Shown: positions 9,242-18,821 of the stretch, in pieces
Layout of the letters: the number at the start of each line of letters is the position of its first letter
Position numbering within the stretch: position 1 is the first letter of the stretch
Origin: Providencia rettgeri
Lineage (GTDB): Bacteria; Pseudomonadota; Gammaproteobacteria; Enterobacterales; Enterobacteriaceae
NCBI RefSeq assembly: GCF_023205015.1
Contig: NZ_CP096258.1
Span: 4,154,001 to 4,218,000 of the forward strand
Reading direction: 5' to 3'
DNA: 64,000 bases
The notes under the pieces: generated by a model
The model's database searches: none
The model's input: the letters and a program-made list of their open reading frames with translations, nothing else
What the model was told of the DNA's origin: nothing
Position numbers and translations under genes: made by a program

Positions 9242-12200
9242 GTGCGTGTGATTATCAGTTTTTTTCTTAGCCTGTTAATCGTTTTTTCTTCCGTTGCAGC
9301 GCCGACTGCAGCGCAGGACGAAGCACAGATTAAGCAGGAGCTCAAACAACTCGAGTCAAGCACCAATCCTAAAGATGCAGAGATAGCGCAAGCATTACAG
9401 GGCGCGCTAAATTGGATGAGTGAGACACGTGAGTCCGACGCTAAAGCCAAGTCTTACCAAGAAGCTATTGATAATTTCCCTAAAATCATCAAAGACATAA
9501 GACAAAAAATCCTCAATGAAAGTGATGAGCCTACCCCTATACCCGTTGGTATCAGTCTAGGTGAGCTTGAGCAACGCATTATTCAACTTAGCAGCCAATT
9601 ACTTGATCTAAGCCGCTTAACTCAGCAAGAACAAGATAAAGGCCGCGAAATCAGTGAATCACTCAGTATTCTCCCACAACAACTTTCTGAGGCGAGGCGT
9701 TTGCTCAACGAAGCCTCTTCGCGTTTTCAGTCTCTGAGTACACCATCAACACCATTAGCCGATGCCCAGTACACTTTGGCTCAAGCCGAAGTAAGCGCTC
9801 GCAAATCCGTAGTTAATGAGCTGGAAATGGCCCAGCTTTCTGCCAATAATCGTCAAGAAATTTCACGGCTTACGTTGGAATTATATAAAAAACGCTACCA
9901 ACGTATGGAACTTGAATTACAAAACCTGCGGGATTTCCAAAATACCCAACGCCAACAAAAAGCAATCTTAGCGCTAGAACACACAGAGATGTTGGCTGCG
10001 CAAGGTGAGCTTACGCCATTTTTAACTGAGCAGCTTGATATTAATCGAAAAATGTCTCAGGAATTAACCGCTCAAGCACAACGTATGAGCGCGATTACTA
10101 ATAGCCAAGCCGAAATTTCAACGAGTATCCGTGATGCACGCCAAGCACTCACAACTATTCGTGAACAAGCTCAATGGATCAGCAGCTCAAGTACATTAGG
10201 GGAAGCACTCCGAACACAGCTCTCTCGCTTGCCTGATATTCCCAAAAGCCAGCAACTTGATCGTGAAATGGCGGCTTTACGTGTTCAACGATTAAATTAT
10301 GAAGATAGCCTCGATAGACTAAGTAAAATAGATACAACCGAGCAGGAAACCGAACATGGGCTCAATGCAGCTCAAGTGCAAGTTTATCAGTCATTGATTA
10401 AAACGCGTCGTGAGCTACTAACCTCTTTAATTTCAGGTCTCGATGCTGAAATGTTGGAGCTAACCAAGCTCAATGTCGCTACAGGGCAGTTGACTGATGC
10501 ATTGAAAGAGGTCAAAGATGCCTCAAACCGTTATCTTTTCTGGGTCGCTGATGTTCCACCGATTAGCATCAGCTACCCCGTTATGTTAGTGACTGATATT
10601 ACTCAATTACTTTCTTTGGATACCTTGTCTCAACTGGCTGGTGCTCTGCGTGTTATGCTAACGACACAAGATACCTTTTTGTATCTTTTAGGTTCGATAG
10701 CCTTAGTCATTTTCAGTATTAGCACACGTAAACACTATCAAGCATTTCTTGACCGCTCCAGTTTACGCATTGGTAAAGTGACACAAGACCGTTTCTACTT
10801 AACCATTCGCACTATTTTCTGGTCAATTATTGTTGCACTACCTCTCCCTATGATGTGGTCCGCCATCGGTTATGGCTTACAAAGTGCATGGCAGTTCCCA
10901 ATGGCTGCTGCCATCGGCTATGGCGTTAGTGCCACGACACCGTTGTTGTGGCTATTTATGATCAGCGAAACATTCTCTCGCCCTACAGGGTTATTTATTT
11001 CTCACTTCGGTTGGGATAAAGACTCGGTTAAGCGTGCAATGCGCTATTACCGAATGGCTATTTTTGTCATCGTTCCATTAGTCATGGCAATTATTACCTT
11101 TGAACATTATAGCGATAGGGAATTTGCAGCTAGTATTGGCCGCTTATGCTTTATCTTTTTATGTGTCGCACTTAGCTTAATTACCAACAACTTACGCCGC
11201 TCACAGATCCCTCTCTATTTAGATAGACATGGGTCCGGTGAGAATATTGTTAATCAAGCATTGTGGTGGATGATATTACTCGCCCCCATTGTTGCTGGGT
11301 TTTTCTCCATTTTAGGTTATTTTTCAACCTCACAAGCCTTACTAGCGCGCTTAGAAACCTCCGTTGCTATTTGGTTTGTCATCCTCATCATTTACCACAC
11401 TATTCGCCGCTGGATGTCAATGCAGCGCCGTAAATTAGCCTTTGAGCGAGCAAAACAGCGCCGCGCTGAAATATTAGCGCAACGTGCTAAAGGTGAGGAC
11501 GATAGCCAGCAAGCAAATGCCAGCAGTGAAGGGAATATTGATATCGAAGAACAGGTTATCGACTTAGATGCCATCAGCACCCAATCCGTTGGGTTAGTTC
11601 GTTCGATTTTAACTATGATTGCCTTGGTTTCATTGATTTGGCTGTGGTCTGAACTACATACCGCATTCTCTTTCCTTGAAAATATACGCTTATGGGATGT
11701 GACATCAACCGTTAATGGCGTTGATACTGTTCAACCTATTACCATGGGCTCAATTTTTATTGCTATTTTGACTATTATCGTTACTGCCCAATTAGTGCGT
11801 AACTTGCCCGCTTTACTTGAGCTGGCCGTACTCCAACATTTGGATTTAACACCCGGTACCGGCTACGCCATCAGTACATTAACAAAATATACGATTACTA
11901 TTATCGGAACCATTGTTGGCTTCTCTATGTTAGGGATTGAGTGGTCAAAACTGCAATGGCTTGTTGCTGCAATGGGGGTCGGGCTTGGTTTCGGTTTACA
12001 AGAAATTTTTGCTAATATTATCTCGGGGTTGATGATCTTATTTGAAAAACCAATCCGGATTGGAGATACCGTCACTATTCGTAACTTGACCGGCAGTATT
12101 ACCAAGATCAACACTCGTGCCACTACACTGACGGACTGGGACAGAAAAGAAATTATTGTGCCAAATAAGGCATTTATTACTGAACAATTTATTAACTGGT

Positions 12201-12583
12201 CGCTGTCTGACACGATCACACGTATTGTGATGACCATTCCAGCACCTTCTGACGCCAATAGTGAACTGGTGACAGATACCATTTTACGTGCAGCCAAACG
12301 TTCTACCATGATCTTAGATAACCCTGCGCCAGAGGTTTATCTGGTTGATTTACAACAAGGTATTCAAATTTTCGAATTACGTGTCTATGCTGCTGAGATG
12401 GGCCACCGGTTACCTGCACGTCATGAAATCCATCAAAACATCTTAGTTTCCTTTGCTGAACAAGGGATTACCTTACCATTCCCACCATTCCAAGCAAGGG
12501 TGGATGTCCGTGATAATTCGCTACAAAGTGCGACAAACAATCTTTCGGCACGTAATCCAAGCCGTAAACCAGGGGAACTGTAA
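9242..12583 (+). CDS. mscM: Miniconductance mechanosensitive channel MscM (YjeP family)
   Basis: This is a large MscS-superfamily channel of the inner membrane that opens at low membrane tension during hypo-osmotic shock. The GTG at 9242 is preferred over the in-frame TTG at 9224 because AAGGAG sits 9 nt before it, giving 1113 residues (E. coli 1107). It begins with a signal peptide (VRVIISFFLSLLIVFSSVAA), followed by a roughly 450-residue periplasmic helical region rich in Gln and Glu, then many transmembrane helices from about residue 480. The C-terminal MscS core includes the pore-lining helix (MGVGLGFGLQEIFANIISG) and the cytoplasmic beta and alpha/beta domains. It follows psd closely. 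Confidence 0.94.
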   Translation: MRVIISFFLSLLIVFSSVAAPTAAQDEAQIKQELKQLESSTNPKDAEIAQALQGALNWMSETRESDAKAKSYQEAIDNFPKIIKDIRQKILNESDEPTPIPVGISLGELEQRIIQLSSQLLDLSRLTQQEQDKGREISESLSILPQQLSEARRLLNEASSRFQSLSTPSTPLADAQYTLAQAEVSARKSVVNELEMAQLSANNRQEISRLTLELYKKRYQRMELELQNLRDFQNTQRQQKAILALEHTEMLAAQGELTPFLTEQLDINRKMSQELTAQAQRMSAITNSQAEISTSIRDARQALTTIREQAQWISSSSTLGEALRTQLSRLPDIPKSQQLDREMAALRVQRLNYEDSLDRLSKIDTTEQETEHGLNAAQVQVYQSLIKTRRELLTSLISGLDAEMLELTKLNVATGQLTDALKEVKDASNRYLFWVADVPPISISYPVMLVTDITQLLSLDTLSQLAGALRVMLTTQDTFLYLLGSIALVIFSISTRKHYQAFLDRSSLRIGKVTQDRFYLTIRTIFWSIIVALPLPMMWSAIGYGLQSAWQFPMAAAIGYGVSATTPLLWLFMISETFSRPTGLFISHFGWDKDSVKRAMRYYRMAIFVIVPLVMAIITFEHYSDREFAASIGRLCFIFLCVALSLITNNLRRSQIPLYLDRHGSGENIVNQALWWMILLAPIVAGFFSILGYFSTSQALLARLETSVAIWFVILIIYHTIRRWMSMQRRKLAFERAKQRRAEILAQRAKGEDDSQQANASSEGNIDIEEQVIDLDAISTQSVGLVRSILTMIALVSLIWLWSELHTAFSFLENIRLWDVTSTVNGVDTVQPITMGSIFIAILTIIVTAQLVRNLPALLELAVLQHLDLTPGTGYAISTLTKYTITIIGTIVGFSMLGIEWSKLQWLVAAMGVGLGFGLQEIFANIISGLMILFEKPIRIGDTVTIRNLTGSITKINTRATTLTDWDRKEIIVPNKAFITEQFINWSLSDTITRIVMTIPAPSDANSELVTDTILRAAKRSTMILDNPAPEVYLVDLQQGIQIFELRVYAAEMGHRLPARHEIHQNILVSFAEQGITLPFPPFQARVDVRDNSLQSATNNLSARNPSRKPGEL

Positions 12584-12591
12584 GCCGTATT

Positions 12592-12930
12592 ATGCGATTA
12601 AAACCAGATGATAAAGATGAGTTGGTGACGTTGAAGATCGCCCAACTTGAGCGTGTTGGGTCGATTTTATTCTTTTTAATTCCATTAATTATCTTATTAA
12701 TTGTTGGGAAAGCTTTTGCATTTAATACACTGTACCTTTGGCAAGTGTATTGTGCGGTTTATATCGTTGGGTTTCGTGTACTTTGTGGCAAGCTATCATC
12801 ACAACAGCTACAGCTAGCTATTCGTCGAGGCTGGGGGAATAACCGTTTCTATCGGCTTTCGTGGTGTTATCTTGTATTCTCTATAGCCATAATGGTGGGA
12901 TACAAAATAGTCTCCCACACATCGGCTTAG
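12592..12930 (+). CDS. Small inner-membrane protein of unknown function
   Basis: I do not recognise this 112-residue protein. It has a charged, probably cytoplasmic N-terminus (about residues 1-22) and three likely membrane segments, around 23-45, 47-66 and 88-107. The Arg/Lys-rich stretch between the last two suggests a defined topology. It starts 8 nt after the mscM stop, so it is probably translated from the mscM message. It converges on the Sel1-repeat gene with only 3 bp between stops. A role linked to osmotic stress would be a guess from position alone. Confidence 0.6.
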   Translation: MRLKPDDKDELVTLKIAQLERVGSILFFLIPLIILLIVGKAFAFNTLYLWQVYCAVYIVGFRVLCGKLSSQQLQLAIRRGWGNNRFYRLSWCYLVFSIAIMVGYKIVSHTSA

Positions 12931-12933
12931 TCA

Positions 12934-13737
12934 TTAGCTGGCTTTGAAACCGTACGATTTAATGTAGTTTTCTGCTAATTTTTGTGCCTGCTGTAATTCT
13001 TCAGGATCTAACTGATCCGCTATCTTTTTCTGCAGGCGATGGCTTTCTGCGTTGCCACTGAACACTGCAGTTGCAAGCCATGCGTAGGCTTGTTGCAAGT
13101 TTTTCTTCACGCCACGTCCTTCAGAGTACATAACGCCTAAGCGGTCTTGAGACTTAGCATCTTTTTGCTTTGCGGCTTTTCTAAACCAAAACACCGCCTT
13201 TTCATCATCTAAATCAACGCCGCTACCAATCGAGTACATTTGACCTATTTGGAATTGAGCAAGTATGTTTCCGCCTTGCGCTGCTTTTCTAAACCAAAAT
13301 GCCGCTTTTTCTAAATTTTGAGTGACACCTAAGCCTTGCGCATACATCATCGCCATATTGGTTTCAGCTCGCGTATCACCTTGTTCTGCTGCTTGCTCAT
13401 ACCATAGCATCGCTTTGTCATAATCACGACGCACACCAAAACCATTAACAAACATCGTGCCAAGACGGAATTGCGCATCTGAATTCCCTTGGTTCCCAGC
13501 CTTGATAAACCACTCAGCCGCTGCTTTAGAATCTTGAGAAACACCTAACCCTTTAAAATAACGTTCACCTAGCTGGAATTGGGCTTTAGGATCACCTTTT
13601 TGGGCTAACTGCGTAATTTGTTCAATCGAGGGTTCTTGTGCTGCTGTTGCCGATGCTGGCACAGGGGTAGGTTTAGCGGTTAAAACGGAACTATAACAAA
13701 TCGAGCCCAACAACAATACTAACGCTATTCTTTTCAT
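12934..13737 (-). CDS. Exported Sel1-repeat (TPR-like) protein
   Basis: This is a 267-residue protein with a signal peptide (MKRIALVLLLGSICYSSVLTAK) and five tandem Sel1-like repeats of about 36 residues between roughly residues 48 and 235. Each has the pattern A-x2-LG-x2-Y-x-G-x-GV-x2-D-x3-A-x2-W-x3-A. Sel1 repeats form superhelical scaffolds for protein-protein contacts. Secreted Sel1 proteins in proteobacteria act in envelope stress, beta-lactam response or host contact, but nothing here fixes the partner. The gene is monocistronic and sits exactly where gene order switches from the mscM block to the yigL block. Confidence 0.85.
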   Translation of the reverse strand: MKRIALVLLLGSICYSSVLTAKPTPVPASATAAQEPSIEQITQLAQKGDPKAQFQLGERYFKGLGVSQDSKAAAEWFIKAGNQGNSDAQFRLGTMFVNGFGVRRDYDKAMLWYEQAAEQGDTRAETNMAMMYAQGLGVTQNLEKAAFWFRKAAQGGNILAQFQIGQMYSIGSGVDLDDEKAVFWFRKAAKQKDAKSQDRLGVMYSEGRGVKKNLQQAYAWLATAVFSGNAESHRLQKKIADQLDPEELQQAQKLAENYIKSYGFKAS

Positions 13738-13935
13738 CCTAAGGAACCCTCAACAGTGCAATATGCAAACTGTGAAAACAGTGCTATCCATTAATATCGA
13801 CCTAAACACTCATCCCCCTAGTTTAAATTTACTTTCTGTCAGAAAAAATAGGAAAAGTGGCCTAAATTTCACAAAAAGCACGTTTCGCTGTATTTTCTCT
13901 ATGGGAACTTGTGTTTTTCATCTAATTACAATAAT

Positions 13936-13969
13936 AAAAAACCAGATAAACATAATGCCTATCTGGTTT
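13936..13969 (-). terminator. Rho-independent terminator of yigL
   Basis: On the minus strand a stem AAACCAGATA / TATCTGGTTT is followed directly by a T-rich tract, about 25 bp past the yigL stop. Confidence 0.75.
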
Positions 13970-13993
13970 CTCTATTTCAAATAACAAAATAAA

Positions 13994-14812
13994 TTATGCG
14001 TTGTTAAGGTATTTATTTCTCAGGTAGCGAGCGACTGCATCATCACTATTCGAGCCAATAACTTCCATCTGCGGTAACGCATCTTTCAGCAACTGGTGCG
14101 CATTTTCCATGATGCAGCCTTTTCCAGCCATCGTCAGCATTTCTTTGTCATTCATACCATCACCAAAAGCAATACTATCACTCGGTGTATAACCATGTAG
14201 TGCGGCCACTTGCTTCAGTGCCTCACCTTTAGAAACACTACCAGCCATAACTTCTAAACAGCTACGCAGTGAAAACGTGACATTCACTTTATCTTGCCAA
14301 CGTGCTTGAATACGCTGCTGTAAATCCACCAGCAAATCATGATCTTCACTGGTATAGTAAACTTTACAGACCTCAGAAGTGACAAAGTCATGGCGATCAA
14401 ATAACTGATAGTTAAATACCGATTCTTTAAAAAATTCTTTTTGTTCAGGGCTTTCACGGTTGATAAACCAATCATCACCATGGTAGTAGTTAGTGATAAG
14501 TTCAGGGTTATCAAATTCCATCAAACACAACTCGTGAGCAATTTCAGGCGCAACATTGTGCTCAAAAATCAAGTCACCGCGAGTATTATGGATCCGTGCG
14601 CCGTTAGACGTGATCATATACGCATCGATGCCTAAACCATCGCGGATTTGAGCAACATCCACATGATGACGGCCTGTTGCAAACACAAAATGCACATCTT
14701 GCGAAGTCACTAGCTGTTTCAAGGTGTCTTTGGTATAAGACGTTAAGTCATGATTGGGAGATAACAGTGTCCCATCTAAATCGGAAGCAACTACAGGATA
14801 TTTCATATTCAA
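13994..14812 (-). CDS. yigL: HAD-family sugar phosphatase YigL
   Basis: YigL is a Cof-type haloacid dehalogenase phosphatase. In E. coli it dephosphorylates glucose-6-phosphate and pyridoxal phosphate, and is up-regulated by the small RNA SgrS during sugar-phosphate stress. Motif I DLDGT is at about residues 10-14, FATGRHH follows near 45, and motif IV IAFGDGMNDKEML is near 215, with a C2 cap between. The first ATG at 14812 has AGGG 7 nt upstream, giving 272 residues (E. coli 266). The gene lies 7 bp after pldB. In E. coli the pldB-yigL mRNA carries the SgrS target inside pldB; I did not identify the pairing site here. Confidence 0.93.
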   Translation of the reverse strand: MNMKYPVVASDLDGTLLSPNHDLTSYTKDTLKQLVTSQDVHFVFATGRHHVDVAQIRDGLGIDAYMITSNGARIHNTRGDLIFEHNVAPEIAHELCLMEFDNPELITNYYHGDDWFINRESPEQKEFFKESVFNYQLFDRHDFVTSEVCKVYYTSEDHDLLVDLQQRIQARWQDKVNVTFSLRSCLEVMAGSVSKGEALKQVAALHGYTPSDSIAFGDGMNDKEMLTMAGKGCIMENAHQLLKDALPQMEVIGSNSDDAVARYLRNKYLNNA

Positions 14813-14819
14813 ACCCTAA

Positions 14820-15815
14820 CTAATACTGCTCAAAAAAATCACAGATAGCATTGAGCGCCATCGCTCTTAATGCATCCACTTCAAATAGGATTTCATGGTG
14901 TGCCCCTTCTATAATGAGAGGTAATTTTTCTTCTCGTCCTATTTGCGCTTTTTGCCTGCTTTGACAAAAAGCTTGTAGCTCTTTATTGCTGACCACTTTT
15001 TCTTCACTGGCTTCTAACACCATCAGTGGTACATCAATCTCTCCCGCTCTCGCAATTAGCTCATCGCCAATCACAAAACTCTCACGTAACCAATGATAAG
15101 TTGGCCCACCTAAGCGCAATTCGGGATAATCGGCGTAATAGCGTAAGTAACGCCGATAACGCTCCGGGCTGTGTGTTAATACGTTGATTAAATAAGGTAA
15201 CGGCTGCCATTTCCCAGTAGAAGCCGCGTAGTCATTACGAACACTTTCGCGAGATTCGGCCCTATCAACAATAAAGCTCGCCATCCAACGAGGCATCGGT
15301 AGATTAATTCCAATCATCGGTGCACATAAGGTTGCAGCATCAAATGTGACGCTATCTCGCAATAAATACCCGGCTAAGATAGCACTCCCCATTGAGTGAG
15401 CTAACGCGTAACATTTTGGATAATGCCGATATTTAACTTCAAGCTCAATGAACTTTTCAAAATCATCAATGTAGTCAGTGAATTTTTCAACATGACCTTT
15501 TTGAGGATCCGCTAACATGCGCCCTGATCGGCCTTGGCCTCGATGATCAATAATAAAAACATCATAGCCTAAATGATAAAAATCATAAGCCACTTCCGGG
15601 TACTTTACATAGCTTTCACTGCGTCCTGGTGAAATAACAATCGCTTTGTGATGCTTAGGGTGAATAAAACGGACATAGTGAATGGGAATATCATCAACTC
15701 CCATAAATTGAGATTCTTCACGGCGTTGCCAGAAATCTAAAAGTGGGCCATTTGTAAAAGCAGAAAATTGAGTTTCTCGATTCAGCCAACTCTCTTTTAG
15801 GTGTTCAGGCGTCAT
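14820..15815 (-). CDS. pldB: Lysophospholipase L2
   Basis: PldB hydrolyses 2-acyl lysophospholipids and is associated with the inner membrane. It is an alpha/beta hydrolase with the nucleophile elbow HSMG in ALAHSMGSAILAGY near residue 141, an oxyanion region around ISPGRSESY, and the catalytic His in EGAHHEIL near residue 305. It is 331 residues long, near the E. coli length of 340. The ATG at 15815 has AAGGAAG about 8 nt upstream. Together with yigL downstream and recQ upstream it matches the E. coli block, except that rhtB and rhtC, which separate recQ and pldB in E. coli, are missing. Confidence 0.94.
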   Translation of the reverse strand: MTPEHLKESWLNRETQFSAFTNGPLLDFWQRREESQFMGVDDIPIHYVRFIHPKHHKAIVISPGRSESYVKYPEVAYDFYHLGYDVFIIDHRGQGRSGRMLADPQKGHVEKFTDYIDDFEKFIELEVKYRHYPKCYALAHSMGSAILAGYLLRDSVTFDAATLCAPMIGINLPMPRWMASFIVDRAESRESVRNDYAASTGKWQPLPYLINVLTHSPERYRRYLRYYADYPELRLGGPTYHWLRESFVIGDELIARAGEIDVPLMVLEASEEKVVSNKELQAFCQSRQKAQIGREEKLPLIIEGAHHEILFEVDALRAMALNAICDFFEQY

Positions 15816-15835
15816 CCAACAGCTTCCTTATTTAT

Positions 15836-17662
15836 TCATTCATAACCTTCAAGATGGTCTTGGATAAGTGCCATAAATGCCACTCCAAAACGTTCGAGTT
15901 TGCGCTCGCCAACACCATTAATTAATAATAATTCGGCTGGTGAAGTCGGAGTGTGCTCAGCCATTTCAATCAATGTTGCATCATTAAACACCACAAATGG
16001 CGGAATATTTTCTTCATCTGCAATGGATTTACGCAGTTTACGCAGTTTCGCAAAGAGCTTTTTATCATAATTGCCATGATAAATTTTGTTTTGTTGATTA
16101 CGGCTTTTTACCACTAAAACACGCGGAACTGCGAGTTTCAGTGTCGCTTCACCCCGTAATATTGGCCTTGCAGCCTCAGTTAATTGAAGCGCTGAAAAAT
16201 GCGTAATATTCTGTGTGATCATACCTAAATGGATCAGCTGACGGATCACACTGACCCAATGTTCATTACTTTGTTCTTTACCGATACCGTAAACAGGCAG
16301 TTTGTCATGACCTAAGTCGCGGATACGCTGATTATTCGCACCACGTAATACTTCTACAATATAGCCGATACCAAAGCGCTGACCAACACGATAAATACAA
16401 GATAGTGCTTTTTGCGCATCAACTAATCCATCGTACTGTTTTGGTGGATCTAAGCAAATATCACAGTTACCACAAGGTTGCTGGCGATTTTCACCAAAAT
16501 AATTGAGTAGCACCAAACGACGGCAGGTTTGCGCTTCGGCAAAAGCGGCGATAGCATTCAGCTTATGTCGTTCAATATCTTGCTGCATACCCGCTGGCTT
16601 TTCTTCAAGACAACGACGTAACCATGCCATATCTGCTGGGTCATAGAATAAAATGGCTTCGGCTTCAACACCATCACGCCCTGCTCGCCCTGTTTCTTGA
16701 TAATACGCTTCGATATTACGCGGAATATCGAAATGAGCGACAAACCGAACATTTGATTTGTTTATTCCCATCCCAAAAGCCACTGTTGCCACAACAACTT
16801 GTAGGTTATCTTTTAGAAATGCATCTTGTACCCATTCACGTTGTGCAGCATCTAACCCTGCATGGTATGCCGCAACACTTAAGCCGCGTTTTTGCAATCG
16901 CTCTGTCGTTTCTTCAACCTTACTGCGACTATTACAATAAACAATACCCGCTTTGCCTTTTTGGCCTTTAATAAAAAACCAAAGTTGATCTAAAGGCTTA
17001 TATTTTTCGACTAAGGTATAACGAATATTTGGCCTATCAAAGCTACTCACATGGACGAGTGGCTCATGGAGTTCTAATAAACGAATAATGTCTGCACGTG
17101 TGGTTTCATCCGCAGTCGCGGTTAGCGCCATCACGGGTACATTGGGTAATGATTGCCGTAATTGACCTAGTGCGCGGTATTCAGGGCGAAAATCATGCCC
17201 CCATTGGGAAATACAGTGGGCTTCATCCACCGCTAGCAAGGTGATATTCCATCCTGCTAGTTGGCTTAGAAAATAGTCAGTTAACAACCTTTCAGGGGCA
17301 ACATACAGTAGTTTTATTTCCCCCTGACTGCACCGCTCAATAATTTGACGTTGTTCTTGTGACGTTTGCGATGAATTTAAACACGCAGCATTAACCCCAT
17401 GTAACCGCAATTGGTCAACTTGGTCTTTCATTAATGAAATTAAGGGAGAAACCACCAGTGTAACGCCCTCTTTCACTAAAGCAGGAACTTGATAACAAAG
17501 GGATTTCCCGCCCCCAGTTGGCATTAACACTAAGCAATCACGGTTATCAAGAATAGCCCCAATAACGGCATCTTGCCCTGGGCGAAATGACTGATAACCA
17601 AATGTACTATTGAGCACATTTTCAGCCAATGAAAGTGGGTTAATGACGCAAGCAGTGGACAC
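15836..17662 (-). CDS. recQ: ATP-dependent DNA helicase RecQ
   Basis: RecQ is a 3'-5' helicase of the RecF recombination pathway. The GTG at 17662 is chosen because GAGGAA lies about 4 nt upstream and the product of 608 residues matches E. coli (609); the longer open frame adds 12 unlikely residues. Visible features are MPTGGGKSLCYQ (Walker A), DEAHCISQWGHDFRPEY (motif II and the aromatic-rich loop), and ETGRAGRDG (motif VI). The RQC zinc site has CRR and CGNCDIC, and a C-terminal HRDC domain contains LLLINGVGERKLERFG. It lies between pldA and pldB on the same strand. Confidence 0.96.
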   Translation of the reverse strand: MSTACVINPLSLAENVLNSTFGYQSFRPGQDAVIGAILDNRDCLVLMPTGGGKSLCYQVPALVKEGVTLVVSPLISLMKDQVDQLRLHGVNAACLNSSQTSQEQRQIIERCSQGEIKLLYVAPERLLTDYFLSQLAGWNITLLAVDEAHCISQWGHDFRPEYRALGQLRQSLPNVPVMALTATADETTRADIIRLLELHEPLVHVSSFDRPNIRYTLVEKYKPLDQLWFFIKGQKGKAGIVYCNSRSKVEETTERLQKRGLSVAAYHAGLDAAQREWVQDAFLKDNLQVVVATVAFGMGINKSNVRFVAHFDIPRNIEAYYQETGRAGRDGVEAEAILFYDPADMAWLRRCLEEKPAGMQQDIERHKLNAIAAFAEAQTCRRLVLLNYFGENRQQPCGNCDICLDPPKQYDGLVDAQKALSCIYRVGQRFGIGYIVEVLRGANNQRIRDLGHDKLPVYGIGKEQSNEHWVSVIRQLIHLGMITQNITHFSALQLTEAARPILRGEATLKLAVPRVLVVKSRNQQNKIYHGNYDKKLFAKLRKLRKSIADEENIPPFVVFNDATLIEMAEHTPTSPAELLLINGVGERKLERFGVAFMALIQDHLEGYE

Positions 17663-17772
17663 AAACTTCCTCAATCGATAAAACAAGTCGCTGCCCAATT
17701 GAGCAGCGAATTTGTTGATTTATGACTTGGTATGCAACTCAGAACAAAATAGAGAACTGAGTTTTTCTTCCA

Positions 17773-18666
17773 TTACAACATATCGTTTAGCATAACACCG
17801 ATACCAAAACGTGTTTGGCGATAATTGTAGTCTATCATCGACTCACCATATCCGCTAAACAACTGGGTATAAAAACGCACATGTTTACTAATTGGATAGC
17901 TCCACCCCAGTTCTGCACCACCATAACCCGTATTCCAGTTATAACGCCCAGTTGTAGTAAATACGCTGTCTCCCAATGCATACCCTACTTTTAAACGATA
18001 GTAACCCATATATTTGGTAATATCGGAATTATCATCACGCCCTTCACTTTCATGAATGCGGTACCACGGTTTAAGGTCAACTTGCCAGTTACCATTTTGC
18101 GCCATCGCTCTCGCATATACTCGGTTCCAGCTGCGAGAAGTTGGTTCTGAACGCCCATTTGACTCATGGTTAAAGCCCGTTTCAAACTCACGTAACGTCC
18201 AACCGGCAAATTGGTAGTCGGTTAACCAGCCAACAAACACTTGAGGCTCATAGTTGGTTTCTCTAAATGGTGAAGACTCTTTTTTATTACTTAGCTGCCA
18301 CCAAGAACGCTGAGTATAAGAAACAGCTAAAATTGAGTCATCACCCGCAATACCTGCCCATAAAGGAAAAGCTAAACTTAGTTGAAATTTAACTTCATCC
18401 TTTAACGCATCATCACCCCAATTGTAGCTAGAAATGGCTTCTTTATTTATCGAGGATGTATAGGTATAAATGATGTAATTCGATTCATACGGGTACAACA
18501 CAAATGGATTATCGTGGTGTTGTAGTAACCCTGAAATGATGCTACCACGAATTGGTAGGGTATTTTTTACATCGTCAACAGGCTGAATATCTGTATCTTC
18601 GGTCGCAAACAGTGAAGCAGACCAAAAGCTGAGCACTGCACTTAACAAAATCGGTAAAGCGCGCAT
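17773..18666 (-). CDS. pldA: Outer membrane phospholipase A (OMPLA)
   Basis: OMPLA is a 12-stranded outer-membrane barrel that hydrolyses phospholipids misplaced in the outer leaflet; it is active as a calcium-bound dimer. A signal peptide covers residues 1-21. The catalytic residues His167, Ser169 and Asn181 (precursor numbering) lie in NHESNGR and SWNRVY, with the same spacing as His142, Ser144 and Asn156 of mature E. coli OMPLA. The ATG at 18666 has AGGA 7 nt upstream, and the length of 297 residues fits the family. It precedes recQ, as in E. coli. Confidence 0.95.
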   Translation of the reverse strand: MRALPILLSAVLSFWSASLFATEDTDIQPVDDVKNTLPIRGSIISGLLQHHDNPFVLYPYESNYIIYTYTSSINKEAISSYNWGDDALKDEVKFQLSLAFPLWAGIAGDDSILAVSYTQRSWWQLSNKKESSPFRETNYEPQVFVGWLTDYQFAGWTLREFETGFNHESNGRSEPTSRSWNRVYARAMAQNGNWQVDLKPWYRIHESEGRDDNSDITKYMGYYRLKVGYALGDSVFTTTGRYNWNTGYGGAELGWSYPISKHVRFYTQLFSGYGESMIDYNYRQTRFGIGVMLNDML

Positions 18667-18821
18667 TAGTCATTCCTATTTTCAACATCGTCCAAAAAAA
18701 GTTTGTCCTATTTTACACACAAAACTGAATAACTGTTGAAAGATTATTCATTCGTTTGTTAGAGACATCATTTAAACATAATGTTAACTTATGATTTACA
18801 TATTTTTAAAGGATGAAAGCG

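Noticed and set aside
13763..13984. 73-codon plus-strand frame between the Sel1 gene and yigL
   Set aside because: No convincing ribosome binding site, and it overlaps the yigL terminator.
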